Assembly: GCF_029542085.1 (NCBI RefSeq)
Contig: NZ_CP107036.1
Location: 1,798,001 to 1,862,000 of the forward strand
Origin: Sphingobacterium sp. ML3W
Lineage (GTDB): Bacteria > Bacteroidota > Bacteroidia > Sphingobacteriales > Sphingobacteriaceae
Length of the DNA: 64,000 nucleotides
Direction: 5' to 3'
Part shown: positions 46,247 to 55,998 of the stretch, in pieces
How positions within the stretch are numbered: the first letter of the stretch is position 1
Layout of the letters: the number at the start of each line of letters is the position of its first letter
Notes under the pieces: generated by a model
Seen by the model: the letters and a program-made list of their open reading frames with translations, nothing else
The model's database searches: none
What the model was told of the DNA's origin: nothing
Made by a program: the position numbers and the translations under genes

Positions 46247-47187
46247 TCTTTCCCTTCGTATTTTTTGAATAATGGGTAGTCATAAGGTATATGCATACTG
46301 AGGGACTTTGCTTCCCATGTATCTCCACCTTCAGGAAGATAGAAATCATAGGCGTTGTCCAGGAAATTCTCTCCATCGGGTGCTTCCTGCCAATCTTTCT
46401 TCTCGCGGTTATAGAGTAATATCATGCAGCTTACACAGTATTGGTTTCCCTCTTTCTTGGGATTTTCATAACATTGGCCAATTTTGATGTTTAACTTCTG
46501 TTGAATAATAACATCTGTCAATCGCTTGTTCGTGAGGTAGATTAATGCCAATTGTGCATCTTCATCCGTAGGAGACTTCTTTGCAGGAGTAAGTTTATCA
46601 AATTGAGCATTTTTAATCTTTGCCATCTCAGCCGATTTGAATTCAGGAGCAAGAAGATTGGTATCTACAGGACGAAAGTCCTCCACATCAGCTACACGGG
46701 TGATACCGGGTTCTAAGGAAGATCCCCGCGCTGCTGTATCAGCATCCAATGCAGCCGCGCCCCCATCATTTTTCCCAAATACCTGAGCTAGTTCAGACAA
46801 ATGATGTCCGATATGGTTAAAACCAACAACATAACGTAAAAAAACAAAACCTATCACAAGTACAGATAAGCCTATTATTAAGCCTTTTTTACTCCCTGAG
46901 CGGTTGCTTTTTTCTATTTCCAAAAAAGAAGATGGCTCAGGTTCTCCTCTGTTTATAGCTTGGCTATTAAACACTTCGTCGTAATCAACTAAAAATAGGT
47001 CTTTACCATCGAAAAGATCAATATCACCTTCCTCAAACATTTGGACAATATCGCGGGCCGTTTTCAATTTTACATTTGCGCGATTGGCGATTAGTTTAAT
47101 TGCGCCATCGTAATTGCCTTGTTTAATTAAATCTATAATTATTTCTTTATCAATTTCGATCTTGTTGACGAGAATAGTTTTGTTCAT
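46243..47187 (-). CDS. Single-pass membrane protein with L7/L12 C-terminal-like N-domain
   Basis: 314 aa. Residues 12-50 (IDKEIIIDLIKQGNYDGAIK, then a stretch rich in Lys/Ala ending TARDIVQMF) resemble the fold-defining pattern of the ribosomal L7/L12 C-terminal domain (x-V-x-x-G-x-x-x-A-I-K-x-x-R, then A-K-x-x-V-E). A transmembrane helix (about 101-118) follows, then a linker and a C-terminal globular domain (about 200-314) with a possible Cys pair (QYCVSCMILLYN). Not a known family as a whole. Position of the N-domain before the helix puts it in the cytoplasm. Stop overlaps the convergent MFS gene by 4 bases. Confidence 0.75.
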   Translation of the reverse strand: MNKTILVNKIEIDKEIIIDLIKQGNYDGAIKLIANRANVKLKTARDIVQMFEEGDIDLFDGKDLFLVDYDEVFNSQAINRGEPEPSSFLEIEKSNRSGSKKGLIIGLSVLVIGFVFLRYVVGFNHIGHHLSELAQVFGKNDGGAAALDADTAARGSSLEPGITRVADVEDFRPVDTNLLAPEFKSAEMAKIKNAQFDKLTPAKKSPTDEDAQLALIYLTNKRLTDVIIQQKLNIKIGQCYENPKKEGNQYCVSCMILLYNREKKDWQEAPDGENFLDNAYDFYLPEGGDTWEAKSLSMHIPYDYPLFKKYEGKD

Positions 47188-47267
47188 CTGGTTGTATCTT
47201 CTTTCAGTTGATTCCTGTTATGCTATGTTCTTTACGATATTCAAAAATGAGATTAATAAATGGAAGA

Positions 47268-50200
47268 TCAATGAAAATTTCTTCCTTTATAAAAAACATC
47301 ATTCACCTGCTCATCCTCTTCTGCCAGATTTTTTAATAAACCCGACATATCAAAACAGCGTTCAGCAATGATATGGATCACCTCTCCCTCTACCTGTACT
47401 TTTCCTGCAACCATAAACAATTTAGCTCGAAGGATCTCCTTTCGGTATTTTTCGAATACTTTACTCCAGATAACCACGTTTGCAAATCCAGTATCATCTT
47501 CAATGGTCACAAATAGCACGCCTTTGGATGTTCCAGGCCGCTGCCGCACTGTAATCAATCCACATACCTTTACGGGCATATTATTTTTGATCAGGTTTAA
47601 TTTTTCAGTTGGTACAATATGCAGAAGATCCAATTTGTCACGTAGGAAACTTACGGGATGCGCTTTGATGGACAACCCGGTTCTTGCATAATCCGCTACG
47701 ACATGTTGGCTGGGGCGCAACAAAGGTAGCTCAATCTGCCCTTCTATGCTTTGTGGTGAAGGTTTCCCTTCAAATAATCCAATGGGACGATCTCCTAAAG
47801 CAGTGATTTCCCACAATGCCCTCCGGCGATCGATGCCCAGTGAACGGAAAGCATCCGCCTCAGCCAACCTTTCCAGTCCAGACAGGGACAGCCCAACTTC
47901 CATCATCGTTGTGATCGCCGAATATCCATGTTGGCGCGCCGAGGTCAGCAATAGTGCTTCTTCTTCCGAAAATCCCTTGATCTGACGTAAGCCCAAGCGC
48001 AGCGCATGCGGGTGCCCCATTTTACCTTCCAGGGTATTATCCCAAAAGGAATGGTTGATATCGATGGGTAGAATTTTCACCCCATGTCGCTCCGCATCAA
48101 TAACGATCTGCGCAGGCTGATAGAATCCCATAGGCTGACTATTGAGCAAGGATGCTGCAAAAATATCGGGATAATGGCATTTGATCCATGATGAAACATA
48201 AACCAAAAGCGCAAAAGAAGCCGCATGGCTTTCCGGAAAGCCGTAACTCCCGAATCCTTCCAGCTGCCGAAAAACCCGTTCAGCAAACTCTACGGTATAA
48301 TCTTTCTTCACCATACCGTCTATCATCTTTTGCTTAAACACCGACACCTGCCCTTTTGCTTTAAAGGTCGCCATACTACGGCGCAGTTCATCTGCCTCGG
48401 CAGGTGTGAATCCGGCCGCAACGATCGCAATCTCCATGGCCTGCTCCTGAAACAGCGGAACACCCAGTGTTTTTTCCAAAATCGCCCTAATTTCTTCTTT
48501 AGGATAGTCCACAGCCTCTTCTTTATTTCGCCGTCGCAGGTACGGATGCACCATATCCCCCTGTATCGGCCCCGGACGTACAATAGCTACCTCGATAACC
48601 AGATCATAAAATTCCCTGGGCTTTAGTCGTGGCAACATGGACATCTGCGCCCGGCTCTCAATCTGAAATACCCCCAGGGTATCGGCATGACAGATCATAT
48701 CATATACCTTTGGATCTTCAACTTCACCAATCTTGGCCAACGTCAGATCCAGCCCATAATGACTTTTGGCAAGATCAAAAGCCTTCCGGATACAGGTCAG
48801 CATCCCCAATGCCAGTACATCTACTTTGAGGAAACCCAGTGCCTCCAGATCATCTTTGTTCCACTCCAGGTTGGTTCGGTTATCCATGCGGGCATTTACC
48901 AAGGGACAGAGCTCGTGCAGATTACCCTGTGTAATAACAAAACCACCGGTATGTTGCCCCAGCTGCCTTGGAAACCCAATATACTGATGCGTCAATTCGA
49001 GTACCTTACGCAAATGCGGATCGTCGGAATTAAAGCCTTGTTCCTTCAAGCGCTCCAGATCAATATAATCGTCCCAATGACTGCTGACCACGCCGGCCAG
49101 ACGGCCGACAGTATCCATGGATAGTCCCATTGCTTTCCCTACATCACGTACAGCCCCTTTAGCACGTACCTGCGTCACCGTCGCCACAATAGCCGCGCGG
49201 TTGCGACCATATTTCTCATAGATGTACTGAATCACCTCTTCGCGGCGTTCATGTTCAAAATCGACATCGATATCAGGTGGTTCATCCCGCGCATCCGACA
49301 TAAACCGTGCAAAGAGCAACCTGAATTCAGCAGGATTGACTGAGGTAATGCCCAGACAGTAACAAATGGTAGAATTGGCAGCCGAACCACGTCCTTGACA
49401 TAAAATACCCCTTTCTTTTGCAAAACGCACATAATCATAGACGGTCAGAAAATAAGAAGCATAGCCCTTACGCTCGATAAAATCAAGTTCCATCTGGATG
49501 GTATCCCGGATAGCATCAGGGATCTGATCACCAAACCTATCTTTCGCTCCTTTCCATGTCAAATAGACCAATTCTTCCTGCGCGGTACGCCCATTAGAAG
49601 ACAGTTCATCTGGATAAACATATTTTAAATCATCTAAGGAGAAGCTGCATGCTGCTGCTATTTCCATTGTCCGTGAGACGGCTTCAGGATAAGGTCTAAA
49701 CAGGCGCTCCATCTCTGCTATAGGTTTCAGATACCGTTCGGCATTGGGATACAATTTAAATCCTGCATTCTGAATGGTGCATTTCTCCCGGATGCAGGTT
49801 AAAACATCCTGTAGTTCCCGCCTTTCGGGTACATGATAATAGACATCCCCCAAAGCAACAAGGGGAATTGCAAGGTTTTCGCCCAATTGTTGCATACGGA
49901 ACAAGAGCTTTGCATCATCACCACGGTATAGCCGCTTGACTCCCAAATACAGGGCCACGCCTAGTTGCTGCTTATATTCCGTTACAGAAGTGAGAAAACC
50001 GGCTTCCAGTTCAAATTTGGCCGTTAACCGAGTGAGTGGACAGATAATAAATCGAATTCCTTCCCTATACTGGTAAACATCCGATCGATAGAGATGACAT
50101 TTTCCTTTTTCAGCGCGCAGATTACCTATGGTCAATAAGGATGATAACCGGCCATAAGCTTCTTTATCGGTTGGATACGCCAATAAACTTGGACCATCCT

Positions 50201-50408
50201 GTAAGTCCAGCCGACAAGCTGGAATAAGTGTAATACCGTGCTTCTTCGCGGCACTATGGGCGCGAACAATACCAGCAAAACTATTCCGGTCAGTAACCGC
50301 AATTTTGCGGTACCCCAATTGTGCTGCACGTTCCATCAGTTCTTCCGGATGGGAAGCTCCTTCCAGAAAACTAAAATTGCTCGTTACCTGTAATTCACAA
50401 TAACCCAT
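47268..50408 (-). CDS. dnaE2: Error-prone DNA polymerase III alpha subunit DnaE2
   Basis: About 1046 aa from the ATG pair 50411/50408, chosen because upstream sequence in this frame overlaps imuB. N-terminal PHP domain (ELQVTSNFSFLEGASHPEEL, then IAVTDRNSFAGIVRAHSAAK), polymerase catalytic Asp residues in PPDIDVDFEHERREEVIQYI (about 376-395), a finger domain, and an OB-fold near the C-terminus (VCGLITVRQRPGTSKGVLFVTIEDD). Shorter than DnaE1 and lacking its tau-binding tail. It carries out translesion synthesis after DNA damage with ImuA and ImuB. It starts on the TAATG overlap with imuB, indicating translational coupling. Confidence 0.96.
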   Translation of the reverse strand: MGYCELQVTSNFSFLEGASHPEELMERAAQLGYRKIAVTDRNSFAGIVRAHSAAKKHGITLIPACRLDLQDGPSLLAYPTDKEAYGRLSSLLTIGNLRAEKGKCHLYRSDVYQYREGIRFIICPLTRLTAKFELEAGFLTSVTEYKQQLGVALYLGVKRLYRGDDAKLLFRMQQLGENLAIPLVALGDVYYHVPERRELQDVLTCIREKCTIQNAGFKLYPNAERYLKPIAEMERLFRPYPEAVSRTMEIAAACSFSLDDLKYVYPDELSSNGRTAQEELVYLTWKGAKDRFGDQIPDAIRDTIQMELDFIERKGYASYFLTVYDYVRFAKERGILCQGRGSAANSTICYCLGITSVNPAEFRLLFARFMSDARDEPPDIDVDFEHERREEVIQYIYEKYGRNRAAIVATVTQVRAKGAVRDVGKAMGLSMDTVGRLAGVVSSHWDDYIDLERLKEQGFNSDDPHLRKVLELTHQYIGFPRQLGQHTGGFVITQGNLHELCPLVNARMDNRTNLEWNKDDLEALGFLKVDVLALGMLTCIRKAFDLAKSHYGLDLTLAKIGEVEDPKVYDMICHADTLGVFQIESRAQMSMLPRLKPREFYDLVIEVAIVRPGPIQGDMVHPYLRRRNKEEAVDYPKEEIRAILEKTLGVPLFQEQAMEIAIVAAGFTPAEADELRRSMATFKAKGQVSVFKQKMIDGMVKKDYTVEFAERVFRQLEGFGSYGFPESHAASFALLVYVSSWIKCHYPDIFAASLLNSQPMGFYQPAQIVIDAERHGVKILPIDINHSFWDNTLEGKMGHPHALRLGLRQIKGFSEEEALLLTSARQHGYSAITTMMEVGLSLSGLERLAEADAFRSLGIDRRRALWEITALGDRPIGLFEGKPSPQSIEGQIELPLLRPSQHVVADYARTGLSIKAHPVSFLRDKLDLLHIVPTEKLNLIKNNMPVKVCGLITVRQRPGTSKGVLFVTIEDDTGFANVVIWSKVFEKYRKEILRAKLFMVAGKVQVEGEVIHIIAERCFDMSGLLKNLAEEDEQVNDVFYKGRNFH

Positions 50409-50410
50409 CA

Positions 50411-51913
50411 TTATGCAAAAAAACCATGTAAAAACCATTGATTGGGCAAACTGTCGTCGTAATGCCCTGAACGATAAAGCCAAAATCGCTGGCCTTTCTC
50501 ATCCTCAACGGCATAATAATCGCGATGTTCACCTTTATCTATCCACCATTCCCGTTCAATGCGCTCCGGCCCATCCGCCTTTTTAACGGTATAGACTTCC
50601 CCTTTATAGCGAAATAACAATGGTGGATAATCGGGAATAGGTGCTGTAACCAAAATAGGTTCTGGTATGCTTAACAAACGCGTGGGCCGGGGTCTTTCAG
50701 TTTGCCAGTCAACAGTGGCTACTTCCTGGACTGAATTGGCAGTTTTCATGGAGCGCTCAGGCCAATAATGTGCTGCTGGCAAATAACGGGAAATATCACA
50801 GCTGGGATCTCTGCTTTTTAGACGATCCAATAATTCGGTCACCATGGGATTATCAAGTCCAATGCAATTGCCCCATAAATTCTCCTGCACAGGATCGGCC
50901 TCTTCAACCTTGGGTACCTCCAAGATAAACAGTTCAATACCCAATGCAGGTTCTATCTGTGCGATTTTCAAGGCAAATAACTGAAACAAGTGATGTTCAT
51001 GCGCTGTCGCCCGATTGGTTCCGATGTTGATCTGTTCGATTTTTCCGTCAATACGGTGACATTGTAATACAGCCTCCCGTACACCTTTGCCTTCCCCGAT
51101 CAGGCGTTTACAGATTGCATGTAAAAGCTGCTGGAGGGCGAGCTCAATACCTTCGGCTGTACGGATCGGTTCCAGACTGGGCAAACGTTCTTCATAGGGA
51201 AAGATTGGCTTTATGGAAATGATAAATTCATCTTCATGCCCAATAGCCTGATCCAAGCGGAGAAGCAAATGATTTCCGAAACGTCGGCGCAATGCTGTAC
51301 GTGGCATGGCCGAAAAACTTCCAATTGTTTTCAAGCCAAGGCTTTGCAATCGTGCTAATACAGCGGCTTCCAGTCGAAGTGCCTGGGCTGGCAAAGTCAA
51401 TAAGGCATCAAAGTGCATATCTGCCTTTAAAATACTGCTTTCCTTTCCGAAACGGGCTATTGCCCAAGCAGCACCGACGGTATCTGCAATACACATCTGC
51501 ACATCATAGCCATGTTGCTTAAACCTGGAAACGATATGCTGTACATAAGATTCTTCTCCACCCCAGAGGTGGGAACAACCACTGATATCCAAAATAATTC
51601 CTTCAGGCAGGTCTATCGCTACGACAGGTGTATACCTGATACACCAATGTGCAATGCTATGGAGCAATTTTTCCTTTAATCCCGGACGTTCATTGATCAC
51701 TTTTAAGGAGGGGAAAAATGCCTTTGCATCGGCAATGGCCAAACCTGGATATATACCTTCCTCTTCAGCCAGAGGATTACTGGCACTGACGATCAGCTTT
51801 CCATGGGTAGAAATCGCCAATACAAAAGGTATTCCCCTGAGCTGGGGATGCCCAACAGCCATCCAGTCTGTTTTTAGATGGCGAAACCACAAGGAGGCAA
51901 ATCGCTTTTTCAT
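50411..51913 (-). CDS. imuB: ImuB, Y-family polymerase homologue without catalytic residues
   Basis: 500 aa. Y-family fold opening with RFASLWFRHLKTDWM, and GIILDISGCSHLWGGEE in the region where active Y-family polymerases have S-x-D-E. The acidic catalytic residues are absent, as in all ImuB proteins, so it acts as a scaffold that links DnaE2 to the beta clamp. The C-terminal extension (about 390-500) is ImuB-specific. Start overlaps the imuA stop by 4 bases (ATGA); stop overlaps the dnaE2 start. Confidence 0.94.
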   Translation of the reverse strand: MKKRFASLWFRHLKTDWMAVGHPQLRGIPFVLAISTHGKLIVSASNPLAEEEGIYPGLAIADAKAFFPSLKVINERPGLKEKLLHSIAHWCIRYTPVVAIDLPEGIILDISGCSHLWGGEESYVQHIVSRFKQHGYDVQMCIADTVGAAWAIARFGKESSILKADMHFDALLTLPAQALRLEAAVLARLQSLGLKTIGSFSAMPRTALRRRFGNHLLLRLDQAIGHEDEFIISIKPIFPYEERLPSLEPIRTAEGIELALQQLLHAICKRLIGEGKGVREAVLQCHRIDGKIEQINIGTNRATAHEHHLFQLFALKIAQIEPALGIELFILEVPKVEEADPVQENLWGNCIGLDNPMVTELLDRLKSRDPSCDISRYLPAAHYWPERSMKTANSVQEVATVDWQTERPRPTRLLSIPEPILVTAPIPDYPPLLFRYKGEVYTVKKADGPERIEREWWIDKGEHRDYYAVEDEKGQRFWLYRSGHYDDSLPNQWFLHGFFA

Positions 51914-52656
51914 GCCAATCCCTGGTTATGATAAGATGGTGCCCAACCTTCAATCTCTTGCCTTGTTTTAGCAACAGGCACAAAGTCGCCGGCAGTCCAT
52001 GTCATCTGCCATCGCCCCGGATTTCCGTTCCGGACTTTCAACAAAGCTATATCCCAACTTGGGTAGCCAATTCCCGGCAATCCACCTTCCAATTGACTCG
52101 GCAGCGAGCTAATTTTCCATCGTGCTGCACAGGCAGTTGCTCCCAGTAACTTTGGGTTGTGCTGTAGGATAAATCCCGTCACTGCACTTTTCTCCACGGC
52201 CAACTGCAAGCGTCGCGACTGTACAAAGTCCAAATGATGTATCTCCGCCAGTACAGCCGTTATCCCTTCACATTTTAGGGCCTCTTCCATCGCCCATAAA
52301 ACATCCTTTTCCCGTCCCATACGAACGAAAATGACATTTTCAGGAACAACACCAAACGATTTCAGGGCCGTGGGAAATAGTGTATGAAAGCAACTTATCC
52401 AAATGCAAATCCCACCATTACACATCAGCTTGCCCAACAATCCACTGATAAAACCACAAGAAACAGCTCCCCCTACCCGATCAAAACTAACAAATTCGTG
52501 AATCACTCCTCTTGGGAAAATTCCATTGGGGAAAGCCTCCTCCAATGGACCAAGGCCCATCGGAAGTACATCGGCCGATTTTTGTGGTACTCCCTGCCAT
52601 ACCAGCAGGTCCTTTTTCAATTGGCCGATTAAAGCTTTTTTTTCTGTTAATAACAT
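51910..52656 (-). CDS. imuA: ImuA, RecA-like accessory protein of the mutagenesis cassette
   Basis: About 248 aa from ATG 52656, preceded by a strong Shine-Dalgarno (GGAGGTG four bases upstream); the GTG two codons earlier lies inside that signal. RecA/SulA-like pattern: MGLGPLEEAFPNGIFPRGVIHEF, a central WISCFHTLFPTALKSFGV, and a C-terminal PGRWQMTWTAGDFV typical of ImuA. First gene of the imuA-imuB-dnaE2 operon. It lies just downstream of a 42-bp palindromic operator overlapping its promoter. Confidence 0.93.
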   Translation of the reverse strand: MLLTEKKALIGQLKKDLLVWQGVPQKSADVLPMGLGPLEEAFPNGIFPRGVIHEFVSFDRVGGAVSCGFISGLLGKLMCNGGICIWISCFHTLFPTALKSFGVVPENVIFVRMGREKDVLWAMEEALKCEGITAVLAEIHHLDFVQSRRLQLAVEKSAVTGFILQHNPKLLGATACAARWKISSLPSQLEGGLPGIGYPSWDIALLKVRNGNPGRWQMTWTAGDFVPVAKTRQEIEGWAPSYHNQGLA

Positions 52657-52680
52657 AGCCACCTCCGTCTTAAAGTTTAA

Positions 52681-52722
52681 GCAAATTTAATACTAATAAT
52701 TTTAGTATTAAAACGAATTTGC
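52681..52722 (-). promoter_or_regulatory. Palindromic operator and promoter of the imuA-imuB-dnaE2 operon
   Basis: Inner inverted repeat TTTAATACTAA (52686-52696) / TTAGTATTAAA (52702-52712), spacer 5. Outer arms GCAAATT (52681-52687) / AATTTGC (52716-52722). On the minus strand the left end reads TAAATTTG (52689-52682), a perfect -7 element, so a bound protein would occlude the promoter. A LexA-like (S24-type) repressor is the natural candidate because these cassettes are damage-inducible. Confidence 0.65.
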
Positions 52723-52797
52723 TATGTTTTTTAGCTTTTCAGAATTTATAAATAAGGATAAGCCTTCTTTTCGATTCCAAAAGAACTTACATTTCCA

Positions 52798-53532
52798 TTA
52801 GAAATCATTCAGAAATTGCTGAATAACATCCTTCTTTCTCGTCGCTACAGGAATCATTTTGCCATCTGCCATCTCCAACTGACCATCCTTAAAATATTTT
52901 TTAATATAGTTTGCGTTGATCAGATAAGATTGATGACATCGGATAAACTCTGTTTCGGGCAACATGGTTTCGAAGTGTTTCAATACTTTAGAAACCATCA
53001 TAGGCTTGTTGTCCTTGATATAAAATGTGGTATATCCCTTGTCGCCATGGCAATAAAGCACATCGTCAATATTCACAATCTGTGTATATTCAAAAGTGCG
53101 CAAGGCAATTTTTTTGGGTTTATTAGGCGCCTTCAGATAGCTCTCTGCCATATTTAACTGCATGCTATTGAATCGATATTCGGTATTCTTTTTATAGCAT
53201 TTTTCAATCGCCTCTATAAATTGATCGGGCACCAACGGTTTCAACAGATAAGCAATGGCACCGATATTAAGAGCTTCAATGGCATATTGATTGAATGCTG
53301 TAATAAAAATCGTATTGATATCCAATTTAAGTTCAGAGAGAAAAGATAAGCTCGAACCATCTTTCAGCTGAATGTCAGCCAAAATTAAATCGGGGTTGGT
53401 TGCCAGTAGTTCCCGCTCAGCCTGTGCAATGGAAGGGCTGTAACCAACGATTTGAACATAAGGGATGCTATCCAAAAGTGACTTTATATACAAGTATATA
53501 TTATACTCATCTTCAAGAATATAAACTTTCAT
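52798..53532 (-). CDS. LytTR-family response regulator
   Basis: 244 aa. Receiver domain (1-120) with Asp53 (LILADIQL), and switch residues in TAFNQYAIEAL and the LLKPL Lys. LytTR DNA-binding domain (about 140-244; ALRTFEYTQIVNIDDVLYCHGD, FIRCHQSYLINANYIKKY). Partner of the histidine kinase encoded 12 bases upstream in the same operon. Confidence 0.94.
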   Translation of the reverse strand: MKVYILEDEYNIYLYIKSLLDSIPYVQIVGYSPSIAQAERELLATNPDLILADIQLKDGSSLSFLSELKLDINTIFITAFNQYAIEALNIGAIAYLLKPLVPDQFIEAIEKCYKKNTEYRFNSMQLNMAESYLKAPNKPKKIALRTFEYTQIVNIDDVLYCHGDKGYTTFYIKDNKPMMVSKVLKHFETMLPETEFIRCHQSYLINANYIKKYFKDGQLEMADGKMIPVATRKKDVIQQFLNDF

Positions 53533-53544
53533 AATATTGATTTT

Positions 53545-55473
53545 TTAGTTAAAATATAAAACAAGCGGAATATAAATTTCGACTTTATAACCACGCAGAT
53601 CATCTCTATAGTTTGGTGTTATTTCAATCCGTGCTTCCGGTTCAGCATCCACAAACAAAAGCTCCAGACGTTCTTTTGTAATGATCTGCGATAAGGACGT
53701 CTTATGGGGAACCTGTTCCTTAGATACCTGCATCCCCCATCCATTGTCACAGATGCTGACATGCAGTTGATTTTCATGTGTACGGAAAGAAATCTCCAGT
53801 TGTCCCATATAAGGTAAATTCTTAAACGCATGCTCAATGGCGTTTTCCACAAATGGCTGTATAATCATCGGTGGAATCATAACATCATCCAGATCCAGAT
53901 CCTCGGTCTCAATCTGAAAGCCAAACACATCCTGATAACGCATCTGCTGTAAAAGTATATAATTATTTAATGATTTAATTTCCTGATCCAATGAAATATA
54001 TTCTTCCCTATTCAATTCGAGAATATCACGGATCTGACGTGATAATAAGAGCAGATATTGATTAGCCTTTGCCTTTTGTTCGCTACTGATCAATCCCTGT
54101 AGGTTGGCGATGGCATTGTATATAAAATGTGGATTTAATTGGTTTTGCCTTGTTTTTTGTTCTAAAATAAGCTGCCTATTCTCCGCAAGAATACGTTGAT
54201 TGATATTTTGCAGTAATTTCTGTTTGTTTCTGAAATAGATAAAAAATGCGATACTGAATACCAGCGCAAATAGAATAACAAATATCCAACGTTGTTGTAC
54301 CAGTATCTTATGATTAAATGTGTTTGTTGTTCTTAACAGCGTAATCGCCTGATCCTTTTTCTCCGTTTGGTATTTTGTATTGATATCGTTGATTTTCTCA
54401 GCTTCGATCCGCTGTGTACTCAGTTGATAATCTTGAAAAGTTGAATCCAAAGCAAAATAGGCTCGTTCATAATCTCCTTTTGACGCATAGGCTAATTGCA
54501 GATTTTTATAATAAAACATTTTATTATGCTTAATCTTATGTTTTTTAATAAATCGGAGACCGGCATTAAAATAAAATATGGCCGAATCCACTTGATTATT
54601 GTTCAGGAAATTCTTACCAAGATTTGCAAAAATATATGCATTGAGGGTATTGGATGCTTCTAGATAATTGAAATACTTCTTGGACGCTTCTATTGCTTTG
54701 GGATTATTATTAATACTAAAATAATATTGCGACTGTAAGTCATACATCCGCATGATGATGGCCGAGTCCTTGGTTGCATTTGCATAGTGTTTACAACTGT
54801 CCAAGGTACCTTTTAGTTTCTCATAATCATGCAAAGCAATATATTGCATAAACTTCATTTCCTGATAGGCCTGAGAGACATGTGCGTTGGATTTATTAGG
54901 ATGATAATGATACCAGGACTCGACATCTTTCAAAGCCTCTCGATATTTTGCCTGTCGGTATTCCGCATTAGCCAATAGATTATAGAACAGAAAGGTAAAC
55001 ACACTTTCATGTGCTAAAGCGTACTCTTTGGAATCAATAATCTGCTCCATCATCGTTCCGCTGGTTACATCATGAAAACTAAAATTAGCACGGATTTCCA
55101 AATAATCCTTTAAAACAGCCAAATCCGAAGATAATTTTTGTCCTTCCAGATTTTTTAAAGCGATTTCGACGGAATCAATATTGTCATCCAATAAATATTC
55201 GTAGGCCAACAGAATCGAACTGTAAGAAGAATGCTCAAAATAGCCATCTTTAAGCAGTTCATTTCTTTTCTTGTTTACAAGGGCTGCACTCCTGAAATCC
55301 TGTGTCGAAAGATAGCTCAACATCACATTCTCATAGCTCAAGTCAAGAGAGTCGTTGGCTACGACCGTAACCTTCTGCGCATCTTGGGGCTTATTCTGAT
55401 GACAAGAAAATAACTGGATCAGCAGTAAAATCACGATAAGACAGTAAAACGCTCCAGTTCTATATAATTTCAT
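53545..55473 (-). CDS. LytS-type histidine kinase with TPR-rich sensor region
   Basis: About 642 aa from ATG 55473 (the frame before starts at TTG). The N-terminal hydrophobic segment ends in LLIQLFSCHQ, a lipobox-like Cys. Helical TPR-like repeats (about 35-370) form the periplasmic sensor, followed by a transmembrane helix (about 385-410), a His_kinase domain with His449 (LNPHFIYNAI), and HATPase motifs PPMIIQPFVENAIEHAF and CDNGWGM. The lipobox is odd for a polytopic kinase. Operon with the LytTR regulator. Confidence 0.92.
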   Translation of the reverse strand: MKLYRTGAFYCLIVILLLIQLFSCHQNKPQDAQKVTVVANDSLDLSYENVMLSYLSTQDFRSAALVNKKRNELLKDGYFEHSSYSSILLAYEYLLDDNIDSVEIALKNLEGQKLSSDLAVLKDYLEIRANFSFHDVTSGTMMEQIIDSKEYALAHESVFTFLFYNLLANAEYRQAKYREALKDVESWYHYHPNKSNAHVSQAYQEMKFMQYIALHDYEKLKGTLDSCKHYANATKDSAIIMRMYDLQSQYYFSINNNPKAIEASKKYFNYLEASNTLNAYIFANLGKNFLNNNQVDSAIFYFNAGLRFIKKHKIKHNKMFYYKNLQLAYASKGDYERAYFALDSTFQDYQLSTQRIEAEKINDINTKYQTEKKDQAITLLRTTNTFNHKILVQQRWIFVILFALVFSIAFFIYFRNKQKLLQNINQRILAENRQLILEQKTRQNQLNPHFIYNAIANLQGLISSEQKAKANQYLLLLSRQIRDILELNREEYISLDQEIKSLNNYILLQQMRYQDVFGFQIETEDLDLDDVMIPPMIIQPFVENAIEHAFKNLPYMGQLEISFRTHENQLHVSICDNGWGMQVSKEQVPHKTSLSQIITKERLELLFVDAEPEARIEITPNYRDDLRGYKVEIYIPLVLYFN

Positions 55474-55998
55474 CAGAATATCTATTAATTCACTTTTGTT
55501 CTTCTCCAAAGGTATACTTATGTCCTTCAGTGATTTAAAATAACAATGCCGCTATGATGAGTGCGATATTTTAAACGTTAAGGTATAGCGCTCAACAGGG
55601 TTGCATTAATAAGTAATCGAATATCGGAATATTCCCAACAAAACAATATACCTGAGTTCAAAAATATTTAACTTTCCTGATATTTAAGTATGACTCTTAA
55701 TGGATTAAAGATACATAGAAACATACTTCTTACGGTTCATCCTAAACAGGTAGGTCTACCATCTTTAATCAGGTTGTTTATAAAAAACCTCGTCATGCGG
55801 TCTTATTAACAAACAAATATACAGGATCGAAAAAAGATAAATTAGGCATTTTAACAATCGTACGGGTAGCATCAATATTTGTATTGAATGACCTAGTTTC
55901 CGAACCAATAACGCAACTTTGAACTTATTTTAATGACTTAATGTAACAAAAAACCATCATCTTATACTAATACCATACACTAAATATTTTAAGGCATA
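55474..55998. other. Long intergenic region, nothing clear
   Basis: AT-rich 525-bp spacer between the divergent LytS-type kinase and lgt. It must hold both promoters. A 39-codon ORF (55689-55808) without support was seen. No RNA gene, repeat or strong hairpin was recognised. Confidence 0.4.

Noticed and set aside
47114..47371. 85-codon plus-strand ORF between the L7/L12-like gene and dnaE2
   Set aside because: Mostly antisense to the two real genes; hydrophobic by frame shadowing.
48225..49124. Long plus-strand ORFs opposite dnaE2
   Set aside because: Antisense to conserved polymerase motifs; no family resemblance.
55689..55808. 39-codon ORF in the lgt upstream region
   Set aside because: No ribosome binding site, no conserved character, within an AT-rich spacer.
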